In this document: piece after piece, positions 36,271-50,126 of the stretch | How the letters are laid out: each line of letters begins with the position of its first letter | Numbering within the stretch: position 1 is the first letter of the stretch | NCBI GenBank assembly: GCA_002189035.1 | Contig: NEEC01000144.1 | Span: forward strand, 1-64,000 | Reading direction: 5' to 3' | From: Utricularia gibba | Taxonomy: Eukaryota; Streptophyta; Magnoliopsida; Lamiales; Lentibulariaceae | Length of the DNA stretch: 64,000 nt | The notes under the pieces: model-generated | What the model saw: only the letters and a program-made list of their open reading frames with translations | The model's database searches: none | What the model was told of the DNA's origin: nothing | Translations under genes and position numbers: made by a program

Positions 36271-36556
36271 GTGATCCATTTATTAACGTTGGGTTTTCGG
36301 CAGCTGCCTACATGGTTTCTGAAGGAAAAGCTTGTCGTTTTTGGGTGGGTGCTTTCGTTGGGAACTTCGTTCGGACCAATCGGGTCCTATTCGACGAAAA
36401 TCGTGATGCATTTTTGAAGTTAGGATGTCATGAGCACCCCAAATGGTTTTCTCATCCACAAGCTTTATATTTGAGGAGGCGCTCTCGAGGGCACTAGGAT
36501 CGGGCCGGAGGTCGGGTCGGGCTCGGCCCATAGTCATTTGTAGCCCGGCAAAAAAA
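36271..36556 (+). repeat. 25-bp-deletion monomer (6 of 9)
   Basis: Junction TTCGTTCGGACCAATCGGG, keeping the CGGG rather than the CCGG form. Preceded by a TTCGTTGGG centre and followed by CTCATCCACAAGC. Confidence 0.85.
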
Positions 36557-39018
36557 GTGATCCATTTATTAACGTTGGGTTTTCGGCAGCTGCCTACATG
36601 GTTTCTGAAGGAAAAGCTTGTCGTTTTTGGGTGGGTGCTGTTGTTCGGAACTTCGTCCGGACCCAAGGTTCGGTTCGACTCCTGAGCCCAATCGGGTCCT
36701 ATTCGACGAAAATCGTGATGCATTTTTGAAGTTAGGATGTCATGAGCACCCCAAATGGTTTTCTTGTCCACAAGCTTTATATTTGAGGAGGCGCTCTCGA
36801 GGGGCACTAGGATCGGCCGGGCGGAGGTCGGGTCGCTCGGGCCCATAGTCATTGTAGCCCGGCAAAAAAAGTGATCCATTTATTAACGTTGGGTTTTCGG
36901 CACCTGCCTACATGTTTCTGAAGGAAAAGCTTGTCGTTTTTGGGTGGGGTTTGTTGGAAATTCATCGGACCCAAGGTTCGGTTCGACTCCTGAGCCCAAT
37001 CGGGTCCTATTCGACGAAAATCGTGATGCATTTTTTGAAGTTAGGATGTCATGAGCACCCCAAATGGTTTTCTTGTCCACAAGCTTTATATTTGAGGAGG
37101 CGCTCTCGAGGGGCACTAGGATCGGGCCGGAGGGGTCGGCTCGGCCCATAGTCATTTGTAGCCCGGCAAAAAAAGTGATCCATTTATTAACGTTGGGTTT
37201 TCGGCAGCTGCCTACATGGTTTCTGAAGGAAAAGCTTGTCGTTTTTTGGGTGGGTGCTTTGTTGGAACTTCGTCCGGACCCAAGGTTGTTCGACTCCTGA
37301 GCCAATGGGGTCCTATTCGACGAAAATCGTGATGCATTTTTTGAAGTTAGGATGTCATGAGCACCCCAAATGGTTTTCTTGTCCACAAGCTTTATATTTG
37401 AGGAGGCGCTCTCGAGGGCACTAGGATCTGGCCGGAGGTCGGGTCGAACTCGGGCCCATAGTCATTTGTAGCCCGGCAAAAAAAAGTGATCCATTTATTA
37501 ACGTTGGTTTTCGGCAGCTGCCTACATGGTTTCTGAAGGAAAAGCTTGTCGTTTTTGGGTGGGTGCTTTGTTGGGAATTCATCCGGACCCAAGGTTCTGT
37601 CGACTCCTGAGCCCAATCGGGTCCTATTCGACGAAAATCGTGATGCATTTTTTGAAGTTAGGATGTCATGAGCACCCCAAATGGTTTTCTCAACCACAAG
37701 CTTTATATTTGAGGAGGCGCTCTCGAGGGCACTAGGATCGGGCCGGAGGTCGGGGCTCGGGCCCATAGTCATTTGTAGCCCGGCAAAAAAAGTGATCCAT
37801 TTATTAACGTTGGGTTTTCGGCAGCTGCCTACATGGTTTCTGAAGGAAAAGCTTGTCGTTTTTGGGTGGGTGCTGTTGTTCGGAACTTCGTCCGGACCCA
37901 AGGTTCGGTTCGACTCTTGAGCCCAATCGGGTCCTATTCGACGAAAATCGTGATGCATTTTTTGAAGTTAGGATGTCATGAGCACCCCAAATGGTTTTCT
38001 CAACCACAAGCTTTTATTTGAGGAGGCGCTCTCGAGGGGCACTAGGATCTGGCCGGAGGTCGGTCGAACTCGGGCCCATAGTCATTTAGCCGGAAAAAAA
38101 GTGATCCATTTATTAACGTTGGGTTTTCGGCAGCTGCCTACATGGTTTCTGAAGGAAAAGCTTGTCGTTTTTGGGGGGTGCTTTTGGGTTCGTCCGGACC
38201 CAAGGTTCGGTTCGACTCCTGAGCCCAATCGGGTCCTATTCGACGAAAATCGTGATGCATTTTTTGAAGTTAGGATGTCATGAGCACCCCAAATGGTTTT
38301 CTGTCCACAAGCTTTATATTTGAGGAGGCGCTCTCGAGGGGCACTAGGATCGGGCCGGAGGTCGGGTCGGGCTCGGGCCCATAGTCATTTGTAGCCCGGC
38401 AAAAAAAGTGATCCATTTATTAACGTTGGGTTTCGGCAGCTGCCTACATTGTTTCTGAAGGAAAAGCTTGTCGTTTTTGGGTGGGTGCTTTGTTGGGAAC
38501 TTCGTCCGGACCCAAGGTTCGGTTCGACTCCTGAGCCCAATCGGGTCCTATTCGACGAAAATCGTGATGCATTTTTGAAGTTAGGATGTCATGAGCACCC
38601 CAAATGGTTTTCTGTCCACAAGCTTTATATTTGAGGAGGGCGCTCTCGAGGGGCACCTAGGATCGGGCCGGAGGTCAGGTCGGCTCGGCCCATAGTCATT
38701 TGTAGCCGGCAAAAAAAGTGATCCATTATTAACGTTGGGTTTTCGGCAGCTGCCTACATGGTTTCTGAAGGAAAAGCTTGTCGTTTTTGGGTGGGTGCTT
38801 TTGTTGGGAATTCGTCCGGACCCAAGGTTCGGTTCGACTCTGAGCCCAATGGGGTCCTATTCGACGAAAATCGTGATGCATTTTTGAAGTTAGGATGTCA
38901 TGAGCACCCCAAATGGTTTTCTTGTCCACAAGCTTTATATTTGAGGAGGCGCTCTCGAGGCACTAGGATCTGGCCGGAGGTCGGGTCGCCCATAGTCATT
39001 TGTAGCCCGGCAAAAAAA

Positions 39019-39301
39019 GTGATCCATTTATTAACGTTGGGTTTTCGGCAGCTGCCTACATGGTTTTGAAGGAAAAGCTTGTCGTTTTTGGTGGGTGCTT
39101 CATTGGGAACTTCGTTCGACCAATCCGGTCCTATTCGACGAAAATCGTGATGCATTTTTGAAGTTAGGATGTCATGAGCACCCCAAATGGTTTTCTCATC
39201 CACAAGCTTTATATTTGAGGAGGCGCTCTCGAGGGCACTAGGATCGGGCCGGAGGTCGGGTCGGGCTCGGGCCCATAGTCATTTGTAGCCCGGCAAAAAA
39301 A
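39019..39301 (+). repeat. 25-bp-deletion monomer (7 of 9)
   Basis: Junction TTCGTTCGACCAATCCGG, with TTCATTGGG before and CTCATCCACAAGC after. It also has a two-base loss in ATGGTTTTGAAGG. Confidence 0.85.
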
Positions 39302-42110
39302 GTGATCCATTTATTAACGTTGGGTTTTCGGCAGCTGCCTACATGGTTTCTGAAGGAAAAGCTTGTCGTTTTTGGGTGGGTGCTTTGTTCGGAACTTCGT
39401 CCGGACCCAAGGTTCGGTTCGACTCCTGAGCCCAATCGGGTCCTATTCGACGAAAATCGTGATGCATTTTTTGAAGTTAGGATGTCATGAGCACCCCAAA
39501 TGGTTTTCTTGTCCACAAGCTTTATATTTGAGGAGGCGCTCTCGAGGGGCACTAGGATCGGGCCGGAGGTCGGGTCGAACTCGGGCCCATAGTCATTTGT
39601 AGCCCGGCAAAAAAAAGTGATCCATTTATTAACGTTGGGTTTTCGGCAGCTGCCTACATGGTTTCTGAAGGAAAAGCTTGTCGTTTTTGGGTGGGTGCTT
39701 TGTTGGGAACTTCGTCCGGACCCAAGGTTCGGTTCGACTCCTGAGCCCAATGGGGTCCTATTCGACGAAAATCGTGATGCATTTTTTGAAGTTAGGATGT
39801 CATGAGCACCCCAAATGGTTTTCTTGTCCACAAGCTTTATATTTGAGGAGGCGCTCTCGAGGGGCACTAGATCTGGCGGAGGTCGGGTCGAACTCGGGCC
39901 CATAGTCATTTGTAGCCCGGCAAAAAAAAGTGATCCATTTATTAACGTTGGGTTTTCGGCAGCTGCCTACATGGTTTCTGAAGGAAAAGCTTGTCGTTTT
40001 TGGGTGGGTGCTTTTCGTTGGGAAGTTCATCCGGACCCAAGGTTCTGTTCGACTCCTGAGCCCAATGGGTCCTATTCGACGAAAATCGTGATGCATTTTT
40101 TGAAGTTAGGATGTCATGAGCACCCCAAATGGTTTTCTTGTCCACAAGCTTTATATTTGAGGAGGCGCTCTCGAGGGGCACCAGGATCGGGCCGGAGGTC
40201 AGGTCGGGCTCGGCCCATAGTCATTTGTAGCCCGGCAAAAAAGTGATCCATTTATTAACGTTGGGTTTTCGGCAGCTGCCTACATGGTTTCTGAAGGAAA
40301 AGCTTGTCGTTTTTGGGTGGGTGCTTTGTTCGGAACTTCGTCCGGACCCAAGGTTCGGTTCGACTCCTGAGCCCAATCGGGTCCTATTCGACGAAAATCG
40401 TGATGCATTTTTTGAAGTTAGGATGTCATGAGCACCCCAAATGGTTTTCTCAACCACATGCTTTTATTTGAGGAGGCGCTCTCGAGGGGCACTAGGATCT
40501 GGCCGGAGGTCGGTCGAACTCGGGCCCATAGTCATTTGTAGCCCGGCAAAAAAAGTGATCCATTTATTAACGTTGGGTTTTCGGCAGCTGCCTACATGGT
40601 TTCTGAAGGAAAAGCTTGTCGTTTTTGGGTGGGTGCTGTTGTTCGGAACTTCGTCCGGACCCAAGGTTCGGTTCGACTCCTGAGCCCAATCGGGTCCTAT
40701 TCGACGAAAATCGTGATGCATTTTTTGAAGTTAGGATGTCATGAGCACCCCAAATGGTTTTCTCAACCACATGCTTTTTATTTGAGAAGGCGCTCTCGAG
40801 GGGCACTAGGATCTGGCCGGAGGTCAGGTCGAACTCGGGCCATAGTCATTTGTAGCCCGGCAAAAAAAGTGATCCATTTATTAACGTTGGGTTTTCGGCA
40901 GCTGCCTACATGGTTTCTGAAGGAAAAGCTTGTCGTTTTTGGTGGGTGCTGTTGTTCGGAAATTCGTCCGGACCCAAGGTTCGGTTCGACTCCTGAGCCC
41001 AATCGGGTCCTATTCGACGAAATCGTGATGCATTTTGAAGTTAGGATGTCATGAGCACCCCAAATGGTTTTCTCATCCACAAGCTTTATATTTGAGGAGG
41101 CGCTCTCGAGGGGCACTAGGATCGGGCCGGAGTCGGGTCGGGCTCGGGCCCATAGTCATTTGTAGCCCGGCAAAAAAAGTGATCCATTTATTAACGTTGG
41201 GTTTTCGGCAGCTGCCTACATGGTTTCTGAAGGAAAAGCTTGTCGTTTTTGGGAGGGTGCTTTTGTTGGGAACTTCGTCCGGACCCAAGGTTCGGTTCGA
41301 CTCTTGAGCCCAATGGGTCCTATTCGACGAAAATCGTGATGCATTTTTTGAAGTTAGGATGTCATGCACCCCAAATGGTTTTCTTGTCCACAAGCTTTAT
41401 ATTTGAGGAGGCGCTCTCGAGGGGCACTAGGATCGGGCCGGAGGTCAGGTCGGGCTCGGCCCATAGTCATTTGTAGCCCGGCAAAAAATGTGATCCATTT
41501 ATTAACGTTGGGTTTTCGGCAGCTGCCTACATGGTTTCTGAAGGAAAAGCTTGTCGTTTTTTGGGTGGGTGCTGTTGTTGGAACTTCGTCCGGACCCAAG
41601 TTCGGTTCGACTCCTGAGCCCAATCGGGTCCTATTCGACGAAAATCGTGATGCATTTTTTGAAGTTAGGATGTCATGAGCACCCCAAATGGTTTTCTCAA
41701 CACATGCTTTTTATTTGAGGAGGCGCTCTCGAGGGGCACTAGGATCGGGCCGGAGGTCATATCGGCTCGGGCCCATAGTCATTTGTAGCCCGGCAAAAAA
41801 AGTGATCCATTATTAACGTTGGGTTTTCGGCAGCTGCCTACATGGTTTCTGAAGGAAAAGCTTGTCGTTTTTTGGTGGGTGCTTTTTTGGAACTTCGTCC
41901 GGACCCAAGGTTCGGTTCGACTCCTGAGCCCAATGGGTCCTATTCGACGAAAATCGTGATGCATTTTTTGAAGTTAGGATGTCATGAGCACCCCAAATGG
42001 TTTTCTCAACCACAGCTTTTTATTTGAGAGGCGCTCTCGAGGGGCACTAGGATCTGGCCGGAGGTCGGGTCGAACTCGGGCCCATAGTCATTTGTAGCCC
42101 GGCAAAAAAA

Positions 42111-42732
42111 GTGATCCATTTATTAACGTTGGGTTTTCGGCAGCTGCCTACATTGTTTCTGAAGGAAAAGCTTGTCGTTTTTGGGTGGGTGCTTCGTTGG
42201 AAGTTCATCCGGACCCAAGGTTCTGTTCGACTCCTGAGCCCAATCGGGTCCTATTCGACGAAAATCGTGATGCATTTTTGAAGTTAGGATGTCATGAGCA
42301 CCCCAAATGGTTTTCATCCACAAGCTTTATATTTGAGGAGGCGCTCTCGAGGGGCACTAGGATCGGGCCGGAGTCAGGTCGGGCTCGGGCCCATAGTCAT
42401 TTGTAGCCCGGCAAAAAAAAGTGATCCATTTATTAACGTTGGGTTTTCGGCAGCTGCCTACATGGTTTCTGAAGGAAAAGCTTGTCGTTTTGGGTGGGTG
42501 CTGTTGTTGGGAACTTCGTCCGGACCCAAGGTTCGGTTCGACTCCTGAGCCCAATGGGTCCTATTCGACGAAAATCGTGATGCATTTTTGAAGTTAGGAT
42601 GTCATGAGCACCCCAAATGGTTTTCTTGTCCACAAGCTTTATATTTGAGGAGGCGCTCTCGAGGGGCACTAGGATCTGGCCGGAGGTCGGGTCGAACTCG
42701 GGCCCATAGTCATTTGTAGCCCGGCAAAAAAA
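42111..42732 (+). repeat. Example a-b dimer inserted between tetramers (~0.62 kb)
   Basis: One type-a monomer (42111, CATTGTTTCTG, TTCATCC, CTCATCC form) followed by one type-b monomer (42421, CTTGTCC), then directly another type-a at 42733. Similar dimers start at 43968 and 47038. They fit loss or gain of two monomers by unequal exchange in the tetramer array. Confidence 0.7.
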
Positions 42733-45700
42733 GTGATCCATTTATTAACGTTGGGTTTTCGGCAGCTGCCTACATTGTTTCTGAAGGAAAAGCTTGTCGT
42801 TTTTGGGTGGTGCTTGTTGGAATTCGTCCGGACCCAAGGTTCGGTTCGACTCCTGAGCCCAATCGGGTCCTATTCGACGAAAATCGTGATGCATTTTTGA
42901 AGTTAGGATGTCATGAGCACCCCAAATGGTTTTCTCATCCACAAGCTTTATATTTGAGGAGGCGCTCTCGAGGGGCACCAGGATCGGGCCGGAGGTCAGG
43001 TCGGGCTCGGGCCCATAGTCATTTGTAGCCCGGCAAAAAAAGTGATCCATTTATTAACGTTGGGTTTTCGGCAGCTGCCTACATGGTTTCTGAAGGAAAA
43101 GCTTGTCGTTTTTGGGTGGGTGCTTTTGTTGGGAACTTCGTCCGGACCCAAGGTTCGGTTCGACTCCTGAGCCCAATGGGTCCTATTCGACGAAAATCGT
43201 GATGCATTTTTTGAAGTTAGGATGTCATGAGCACCCCAAATGGTTTTCTTGTCCACAAGCTTTATATTTGAGGAGGCGCTCTCGAGGGGCACTAGGATCG
43301 GGCCGGAGGTCAGGTCGGCTCGGCCCATAGTCATTTGTAGCCCGGCAAAAAAGTGATCCATTTATTAACGTTGGGTTTTCGGCACCTGCCTACATGGTTT
43401 CTGAAGGAAAAGCTTGTCGTTTTTGGGTGGGTGCTGTTGTTCGGAACTTCGTCCGGACCCAAGTTCGGTTCGACTCCTGAGCCCAATCGGGTCCTATTCG
43501 ACGAAAATCGTGATGCATTTTTTGAAGTTAGGATGTCATGAGCACCCCAAATGGTTTTCTCAACACATGCTTTTTATTTGAGGAGGCGCTCTCGAGGGGC
43601 ACTAGGATCGGGCCGGAGGTCAGTCGCTCGGGCCCATAGTCATTTGTAGCCCGGCAAAAAAAGTGATCCATTATTAACGTTGGGTTTTCGGCAGCTGCCT
43701 ACATGGTTTCTGAAGGAAAAGCTTGTCGTTTTTGGTGGGTGCTTTTCGGAACTTCGTCCGGACCCAAGGTTCGGTTCGACTCCTGAGCCCAATCGGGTCC
43801 TATTCGACGAAAATCGTGATGCATTTTTTGAAGTTAGGATGTCATGAGCACCCCAAATGGTTTCTCAACACAGCTTTTTATTTGAGAGGCGCTCTCGAGG
43901 GGCACTAGGATCTGGCCGGAGGTCGGGTCGAACTCGGGCCCATAGTCATTTGTAGCCGGCAAAAAAAGTGATCCATTTATTAACGTTGGGTTTTCGGCAG
44001 CTGCCTACATGTTTCTGAAGGAAAAGCTTGTCGTTTTTGGGTGGGTGCTTCGTTGGAAGTTCATCCGGACCCAAGGTTCTGTTCGACTCCTGAGCCCAAT
44101 CGGGTCCTATTCGACGAAATCGTGATGCATTTTTTGAAGTTAGGATGTCATGAGCACCCCAAATGGTTTTCTCATCCACAAGCTTTTATTTGAGGAGGCG
44201 CTCTCGAGGGGCACCGGATCGGGCCGGAATCAGGTCGGGCTCGGGCCCATAGTCATTTGTAGCCCGGCAAAAAAAGTGATCCATTTATTAACGTTGGGTT
44301 TTCGGCAGCTGCCTACATGGTTTCTGAAGGAAAAGCTTGTCGTTTTTGGGGGGTGCTTTGTTGGGAACTTCGTCCGGACCCAAGGTTCGGTTCGACTCTT
44401 GAGCCCAATGGGTCCTATTCGACGAAAATCGTGATGCATTTTTTGAAGTTAGGATGTCATGAGCACCCAAATGGTTTCTTGTCCACAAGCTTTATATTTG
44501 AGGAGGCGCTCTCGAGGGGCACTAGGATCTGGCCGGAGGTCGGGTCGAACTCGGCCCATAGTCATTTGTAGCCCGGCAAAAAAAGTGATCCATTTATTAA
44601 CGTTGGGTTTTCGGCAGCTGCCTACATTGTTTCTGAAGGAAAAGCTTGTCGTTTTTTTGGTGGGTGCTTGTTGGAAGTTCATCCGGACCCAAGGTTCTGT
44701 TCGACTCCTGAGCCCAATCGGGTCCTATTCGACGAAAATCGTGATGCATTTTTGAAGTTAGGATGTCATGAGCACCCCAAATGGTTTTCTCATCCACAAG
44801 CTTTATATTTGAGGAGGCGCTCTCGAGGGGCACCAGGATCGGGCCGGAGTCAGGTCGGCTCGGGCCCATAGTCATTTGTAGCCCGGCAAAAAAAGTGATC
44901 CATTTATTAACGTTGGGTTTTCGGCAGCTGCCTACATGGTTTCTGAAGGAAAAGCTTGTCGTTTTTGGGTGGGTGCTGTTGTTGGGAACTTCGTCCGGAC
45001 CCAAGGTTCGGTTCGACTCCTGAGCCCAATGGGTCCTATTCGACGAAAATCGTGATGCATTTTTTGAAGTTAGGATGTCATGGCACCCCAAATGGTTTTC
45101 TTGTCCACAAGCTTTATATTTGAGGAGGCGCTCTCGAGGGCACTAGGATCTGGCCGGAGGTCGGTCGAACTCGGCCCATAGTCATTTGTAGCCCGGCAAA
45201 AAAAGTGATCCATTTATTAACGTTGGGTTTTCGGCAGCTGCCTACATTGTTTCTGAAGGAAAAGCTTGTCGTTTTTGGGTGGTGCTTGTTGGGAAGTTCA
45301 TCCGGACCCAAGGTTCTGTTCGACTCCTGAGCCCAATCGGGTCCTATTCGACGAAAATCGTGATGCATTTGAAGTTAGGATGTCATGAGCACCCCAAATG
45401 GTTTTCTGAACCACAAGCTTTTTTATTTGAGGAGGCGCTCTCGAGGGCACTAGGATCTGGCCGAGGTCATGTCGAACTCGGGCCCATAGTCATTTGTAGC
45501 CCGGCAAAAAAAGTGATCCATTTACTAACGTTGGGTTTTCGGCAGCTGCCTACATGGTTTCTGAAGGAAAAGCTTGTCGTTTTTGGTGGGTGCTGTTGTT
45601 CGGAACTTCGTCCGGACCCAAGGTTCGGTTCGACTCCTGAGCCCAATCGGGTCCTATTCGACGAAAATCGTGATGCATTTTTGAAGTTAGGATGTCATGA

Positions 45701-45764
45701 GCACCCCAAATGTTTTCTCAACCACAGCTTTTTATTTGAGAGGCGCTCTCGAGGGGCACTAGGA

Positions 45765-45800
45765 TGGCCGGAGGTCAGTGGCCATCATTTAGCCCGCAAA
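45765..45800 (+). repeat. Eroded third variable window with lost CCCATAGTC
   Basis: GATGGCCGGAGGTCAGTGGCCATCATTTAGCCCGC replaces the usual GGAGGTC-G-rich-GGGCCCATAGTCATTTGTAGCCCGGC. About 20 bases are missing in several steps. This is the most damaged R-half end in the window. Confidence 0.7.
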
Positions 45801-48800
45801 AAAAGTGATCCATTTATTAACGTTGGGTTTTCGGCAGCTGCCTACATGGTTTCTGAAGGAAAAGCTTGTCGTTTTTGGGTGGGTGCTGTTGTTCGGAAAT
45901 TCGTCCGGACCCAAGGTTCGGTTCGACTCCTGAGCCCAATCGGGTCCTATTCGACGAAATCGTGATGCATTTTACTAAAGTTAGGATGTCATGAGCACCC
46001 CAAATGGTTTTCTCATCCACAAGCTTTATATTTGAGGAGGCGCTCTCGAGGGGCACCAGGATCGGGCCGGAGTCGGTCGGCTCGGGCCCATAGTCATTTG
46101 TAGCCCGGCAAAAAAAGTGATCCATTTATTAACGTTGGGTTTTCGGCAGCTGCCTACATGGTTTCTGAAGGAAAAGCTTGTCGTTTTTGGAGGGTGCTTT
46201 GTTGGGAACTTCGTCCGGACCCAAGGTTCGGTTCGACTCTGAGCCCAATGGGGTCCTATTCGACGAAAATCGTGATGCATTTTTTGAAGTTAGGATGTCA
46301 TGAGCACCCCAAATGGTTTCTTGTCCACAAGCTTTATATTTGAGGAGGCGCTCTCGAGGGGCACTAGGATCGGGCCGGAGGTCAGGTCGGGCTCGGCCCA
46401 TAGTCATTTGTAGCCCGGCAAAAAAGTGATCCATTTATTAACGTTGGGTTTTCGGCACCTGCCTACATGGTTTCTGAAGGAAAAGCTTGTCGTTTTTGGG
46501 TGGGTGCTTTGTTCGGAACTTCGTCCGGACCCAAGGTTCGGTTCGACTCCTGAGCCCAATCGGGTCCTATTCGACGAAAATCGTGATGCATTTTTTGAAG
46601 TTAGGATGTCATGAGCACCCCAAATTTTTCTCAACACAGCTTTTTATTTGAGGAGGCGCTCTCGAGGGCACTAGGATCGGGCCGGAGGTCATCGGCTCGG
46701 GCCCATAGTCATTTGTAGCCCGGCAAAAAAAGTGATCCATTTATTAACGTTGGGTTTTCGGCAGCTACATGGTTTCTGAAGGAAAAGCTTGTCGTTTTTG
46801 GTGGGTGCTTTGTTGGGAACTTCGTCCGGACCCAAGGTTCGGTTCGACTCCTGAGCCCAATCCGGTCCTATTCGACGAAAATCGTGATGCATTTTTGAAG
46901 TTAGGATGTCATGAGCACCCCAAATGGTTTTCTCAACCACATGCTTTTATTTGAGGAGGCGCTCTCGAGGGGCACTAGGATCTGGCCGGAGGTCGGGTCG
47001 AACTCGGGCCCATAGTCATTTGTAGCCCGGCAAAAAAGTGATCCATTTATTAACGTTGGGTTTTCGGCAGCTGCCTACATGGTTTCTGAAGGAAAAGCTT
47101 GTCGTTTTTGGGTGGGTGCTTGTTGGAATTCGTCCGGACCCAAGGTTCGTTCGACTCCTGAGCCCAATCGGGTCCTATTCGACGAAATCGTGATGCATTT
47201 TTGAAGTTAGGATGTCATGAGCACCCCAAATGGTTTTCTCATCCACAAGCTTTATATTTGAGGAGGCGCTCTCGAGGGGCACCGGATCGGCCGGAGTCAG
47301 GTCGGCTCGGGCCCATAGTCATTTGTAGCCCGGCAAAAAAAGTGATCCATTTATTAACGTTGGGTTTTCGGCAGCTGCCTACATGGTTTCTGAAGGAAAA
47401 GCTTGTCGTTTTTGGGTGGGTGCTGTTGTTGGGAACTTCGTCCGGACCCAAGGTTCGGTTCGACTCCTGAGCCCAATGGGTCCTATTCGACGAAAATCGT
47501 GATGCATTTTTTGAAGTTAGGATGTCATGAGCACCCCAAATGGTTTTCTTGTCCACAAGCTTTATATTTGAGGAGGCGCTCTCGAGGGGCACTAGGATCT
47601 GGCCGGAGGTCGGGTCGAACTCGGGCCCATAGTCATTTGTAGCCCGGCAAAAAAGTGATCCATTTATTAACGTTGGGTTTTCGGCAGCTGCCTACATGGT
47701 TTCTGAAGGAAAAGCTTGTCGTTTTGGTGGGTGCTTGTTGGAATTCGTCCGGACCCAAGGTTCGTTCGACTCCTGAGCCCAATCGGGTCCTATTCGACGA
47801 AAATCGTGATGCATTTTTTGAAGTTAGGATGTCATGAGCACCCCAAATGGTTTTCTCATCCACAAGCTTTATATTTGAGGAGGCGCTCTCGAGGGGCACC
47901 GGATCGGGCCGGAGTCAGGTCGGGCTCGGGCCCATAGTCATTTGTAGCCCGGCAAAAAAAAGTGATCCATTTATTAACGTTGGGTTTTCGGCAGCTGCCT
48001 ACATGGTTTCTGAAGGAAAAGCTTGTCGTTTTTTGGGGGTGCTGTTGTTGGGAACTTCGTCCGGACCCAAGGTTCGGTTCGACTCTGAGCCCAATGGGGT
48101 CCTATTCGACGAAAATCGTGATGCATTTTTTGAAGTTAGGATGTCATGAGCACCCCAAATGGTTTTCTGTCCACAAGCTTTATATTTGAGGAGGCGCTCT
48201 CGAGGGGCACTAGGATCTGGCCGGAGGTCGGGTCGAACTCGGGCCCATAGTCATTTGTAGCCCGGCAAAAAAAGTGATCCATTTATTAACGTTGGGTTTT
48301 CGGCAGCTGCCTACATTGTTTCTGAAGGAAAAGCTTGTCGTTTTTGGGTGGGTGCTTTCGTTGGAATTCGTCCGGACCCAAGGTTCTGTTCGACTCCTGA
48401 GCCCAATCGGGTCCTATTCGACGAAAATCGTGATGCATTTTTGAAGTTAGGATGTCATGAGCACCCCAAATGGTTTTCTGTCCACAAGCTTTTATTTTGA
48501 GAGGCGCTCTCGAGGGCACTAGGATCTGGCCGGAGTCGGGTCGAACTCGGGGCCATAGTCATTTGTAGCCCGGCAAAAAAAGTGATCCATTTATTAACGT
48601 TGGGTTTTCGGCAGCTGCCTACATGGTTTCTGAAGGAAAAGCTTGTCGTTTTTGGGTGGGTGCTGTTGTTCGGAACTTCGTCCGGACCCAAGGTTCGGTT
48701 CGACTCCTGAGCCCAATCGGGTCCTATTCGACGAAAATCGTGATGCATTTTTTGAAGTTAGGATGTCATGAGCACCCCAAATGGTTTTCTCAACCACAAG

Positions 48801-48896
48801 CTTTTTATTTGAGGAGGCGCTCTCGAGGGGCACTAGGATCTGGCCGGAGGTCAGGTCGAACTCGGCCCATAGTCATTTGTAGCCCGGCAAAAAAAA

Positions 48897-50126
48897 GTGA
48901 TCCATTTATTAACGTTGGGTTTTCGGCAGCTGCCTACATGGTTTCTGAAGGAAAAGCTTGTCGTTTTTGGGTGGTGCTGTTGTTCGGAAATTCGTCCGAC
49001 CCAAGGTTCGGTTCGACTCCTGAGCCCAATCGGGTCCTATTCGACGAAAATCGTGATGCATTTTTTGAAGTTAGGATGTCATGAGCACCCCAAATGGTTT
49101 TCTCATCCACAAGCTTTATATTTGAGGAGGCGCTCTCGAGGGGCACCAGGATCGGGCCGGAGTCGGGTCGGGCTCGGGCCCATAGTCATTTGTAGCCCGG
49201 CAAAAAAAGTGATCCATTTATTAACGTTGGGTTTTCGGCAGCTGCCTACATGGTTTCTGAAGGAAAAGCTTGTCGTTTTTGGTGGGTGCTTTTGTTGGGA
49301 ACTTCGTCCGGACCCAAGGTTCGGTTCGACTCCTGAGCCCAATGGGGTCCTATTCGACGAAAATCGTGATGCATTTTTTGAAGTTAGGATGTCATGAGCA
49401 CCCCAAATGGTTTTCTTGTCCACAAGCTTTATATTTGAGGAGGCGCTCTCGAGGGCACTAGGATCGGGCCGAGTCAGGTCGGGCTCGGGCCCATAGTCAT
49501 TTGTAGCCCGGCAAAAAAAGTGATCCATTTATTAACGTTGGGTTTTCGGCAGCTGCCTACATGGTTTCTGAAGGAAAAGCTTGTCGTTTTTGGGTGGGTG
49601 CTGTTGTTCGGAACTTCGTCCGGACCCAAGTTCGGTTCGACTCCTGAGCCCAATCGGGTCCTATTCGACGAAAATCGTGATGCATTTTTTGAAGTTAGGA
49701 TGTCATGAGCACCCCAAATGGTTTTCTCAACACAAGCTTTTTATTTGAGGAGGCGCTCTCGAGGGCACTAGGATCGGGCCGGAGTCAGTCGCTCGGGCCC
49801 ATAGTCATTTGTAGCCCGGCAAAAAAGTGATCCATTTATTAACGTTGGGTTTTCGGCAGCTGCCTACATGGTTTCTGAAGGAAAAGCTTGTCGTTTTTGG
49901 TGGTGCTTTTTTGGAACTTCGTCCGGACCCAAGGTTCGGTTCGACTCCTGAGCCCAATCGGTCCCCGAAAATCGTGATGCATTTTTGAAGTTAGGATGTC
50001 ATGAGCACCCCAAATGGTTTTCTCAACCACAGCTTTTTATTTGAGAGGCGCTCTCGAGGGCACTAGGATCTGGCCGGAGGTCGGGTCGAACTCGGGCCCA
50101 TAGTCATTTGTAGCCCGGCAAAAAAA
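48897..50126 (+). repeat. Example tetrameric higher-order unit (~1.23 kb)
   Basis: Four monomers: a (48897-49207, CTCATCC, GGAGTCGGG), b (49208-49519, CTTGTCC, AATGGGG), c (49520-49826, CTCAACACAAGC with the private CCCAAGTTCGG deletion), d (49827-50126, CTCAACCACAGC, GAGAGGCG). The next unit, 50127-51362, repeats the order a-b-c/d-c/d. Confidence 0.75.

Larger units (their letters stand above)
27322..40868 (+). repeat. Satellite block 3: mixed monomer types (44 monomers)
   Basis: Monomer starts (within about 4 bases): 27322, 27629, 27939, 28243, 28555, 28866, 29152, 29467, 29777, 30090, 30399, 30680, 30990, 31304, 31613, 31923, 32237, 32549, 32860, 33169, 33475, 33788, 34103, 34409, 34721, 35027, 35339, 35650, 35957, 36271, 36557, 36870, 37177, 37487, 37791, 38101, 38408, 38718, 39019, 39302, 39617, 39930, 40243, 40555. 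Four of the nine 25-bp-deletion monomers are here. Types CTCAACC, CTTGTCC, CTGTCC and CTCATCC are intermixed without a long regular order, although runs of similar copies occur (31923-32549 with CTCAACCACAGC; 33788 and 34103 nearly alike). Confidence 0.88.
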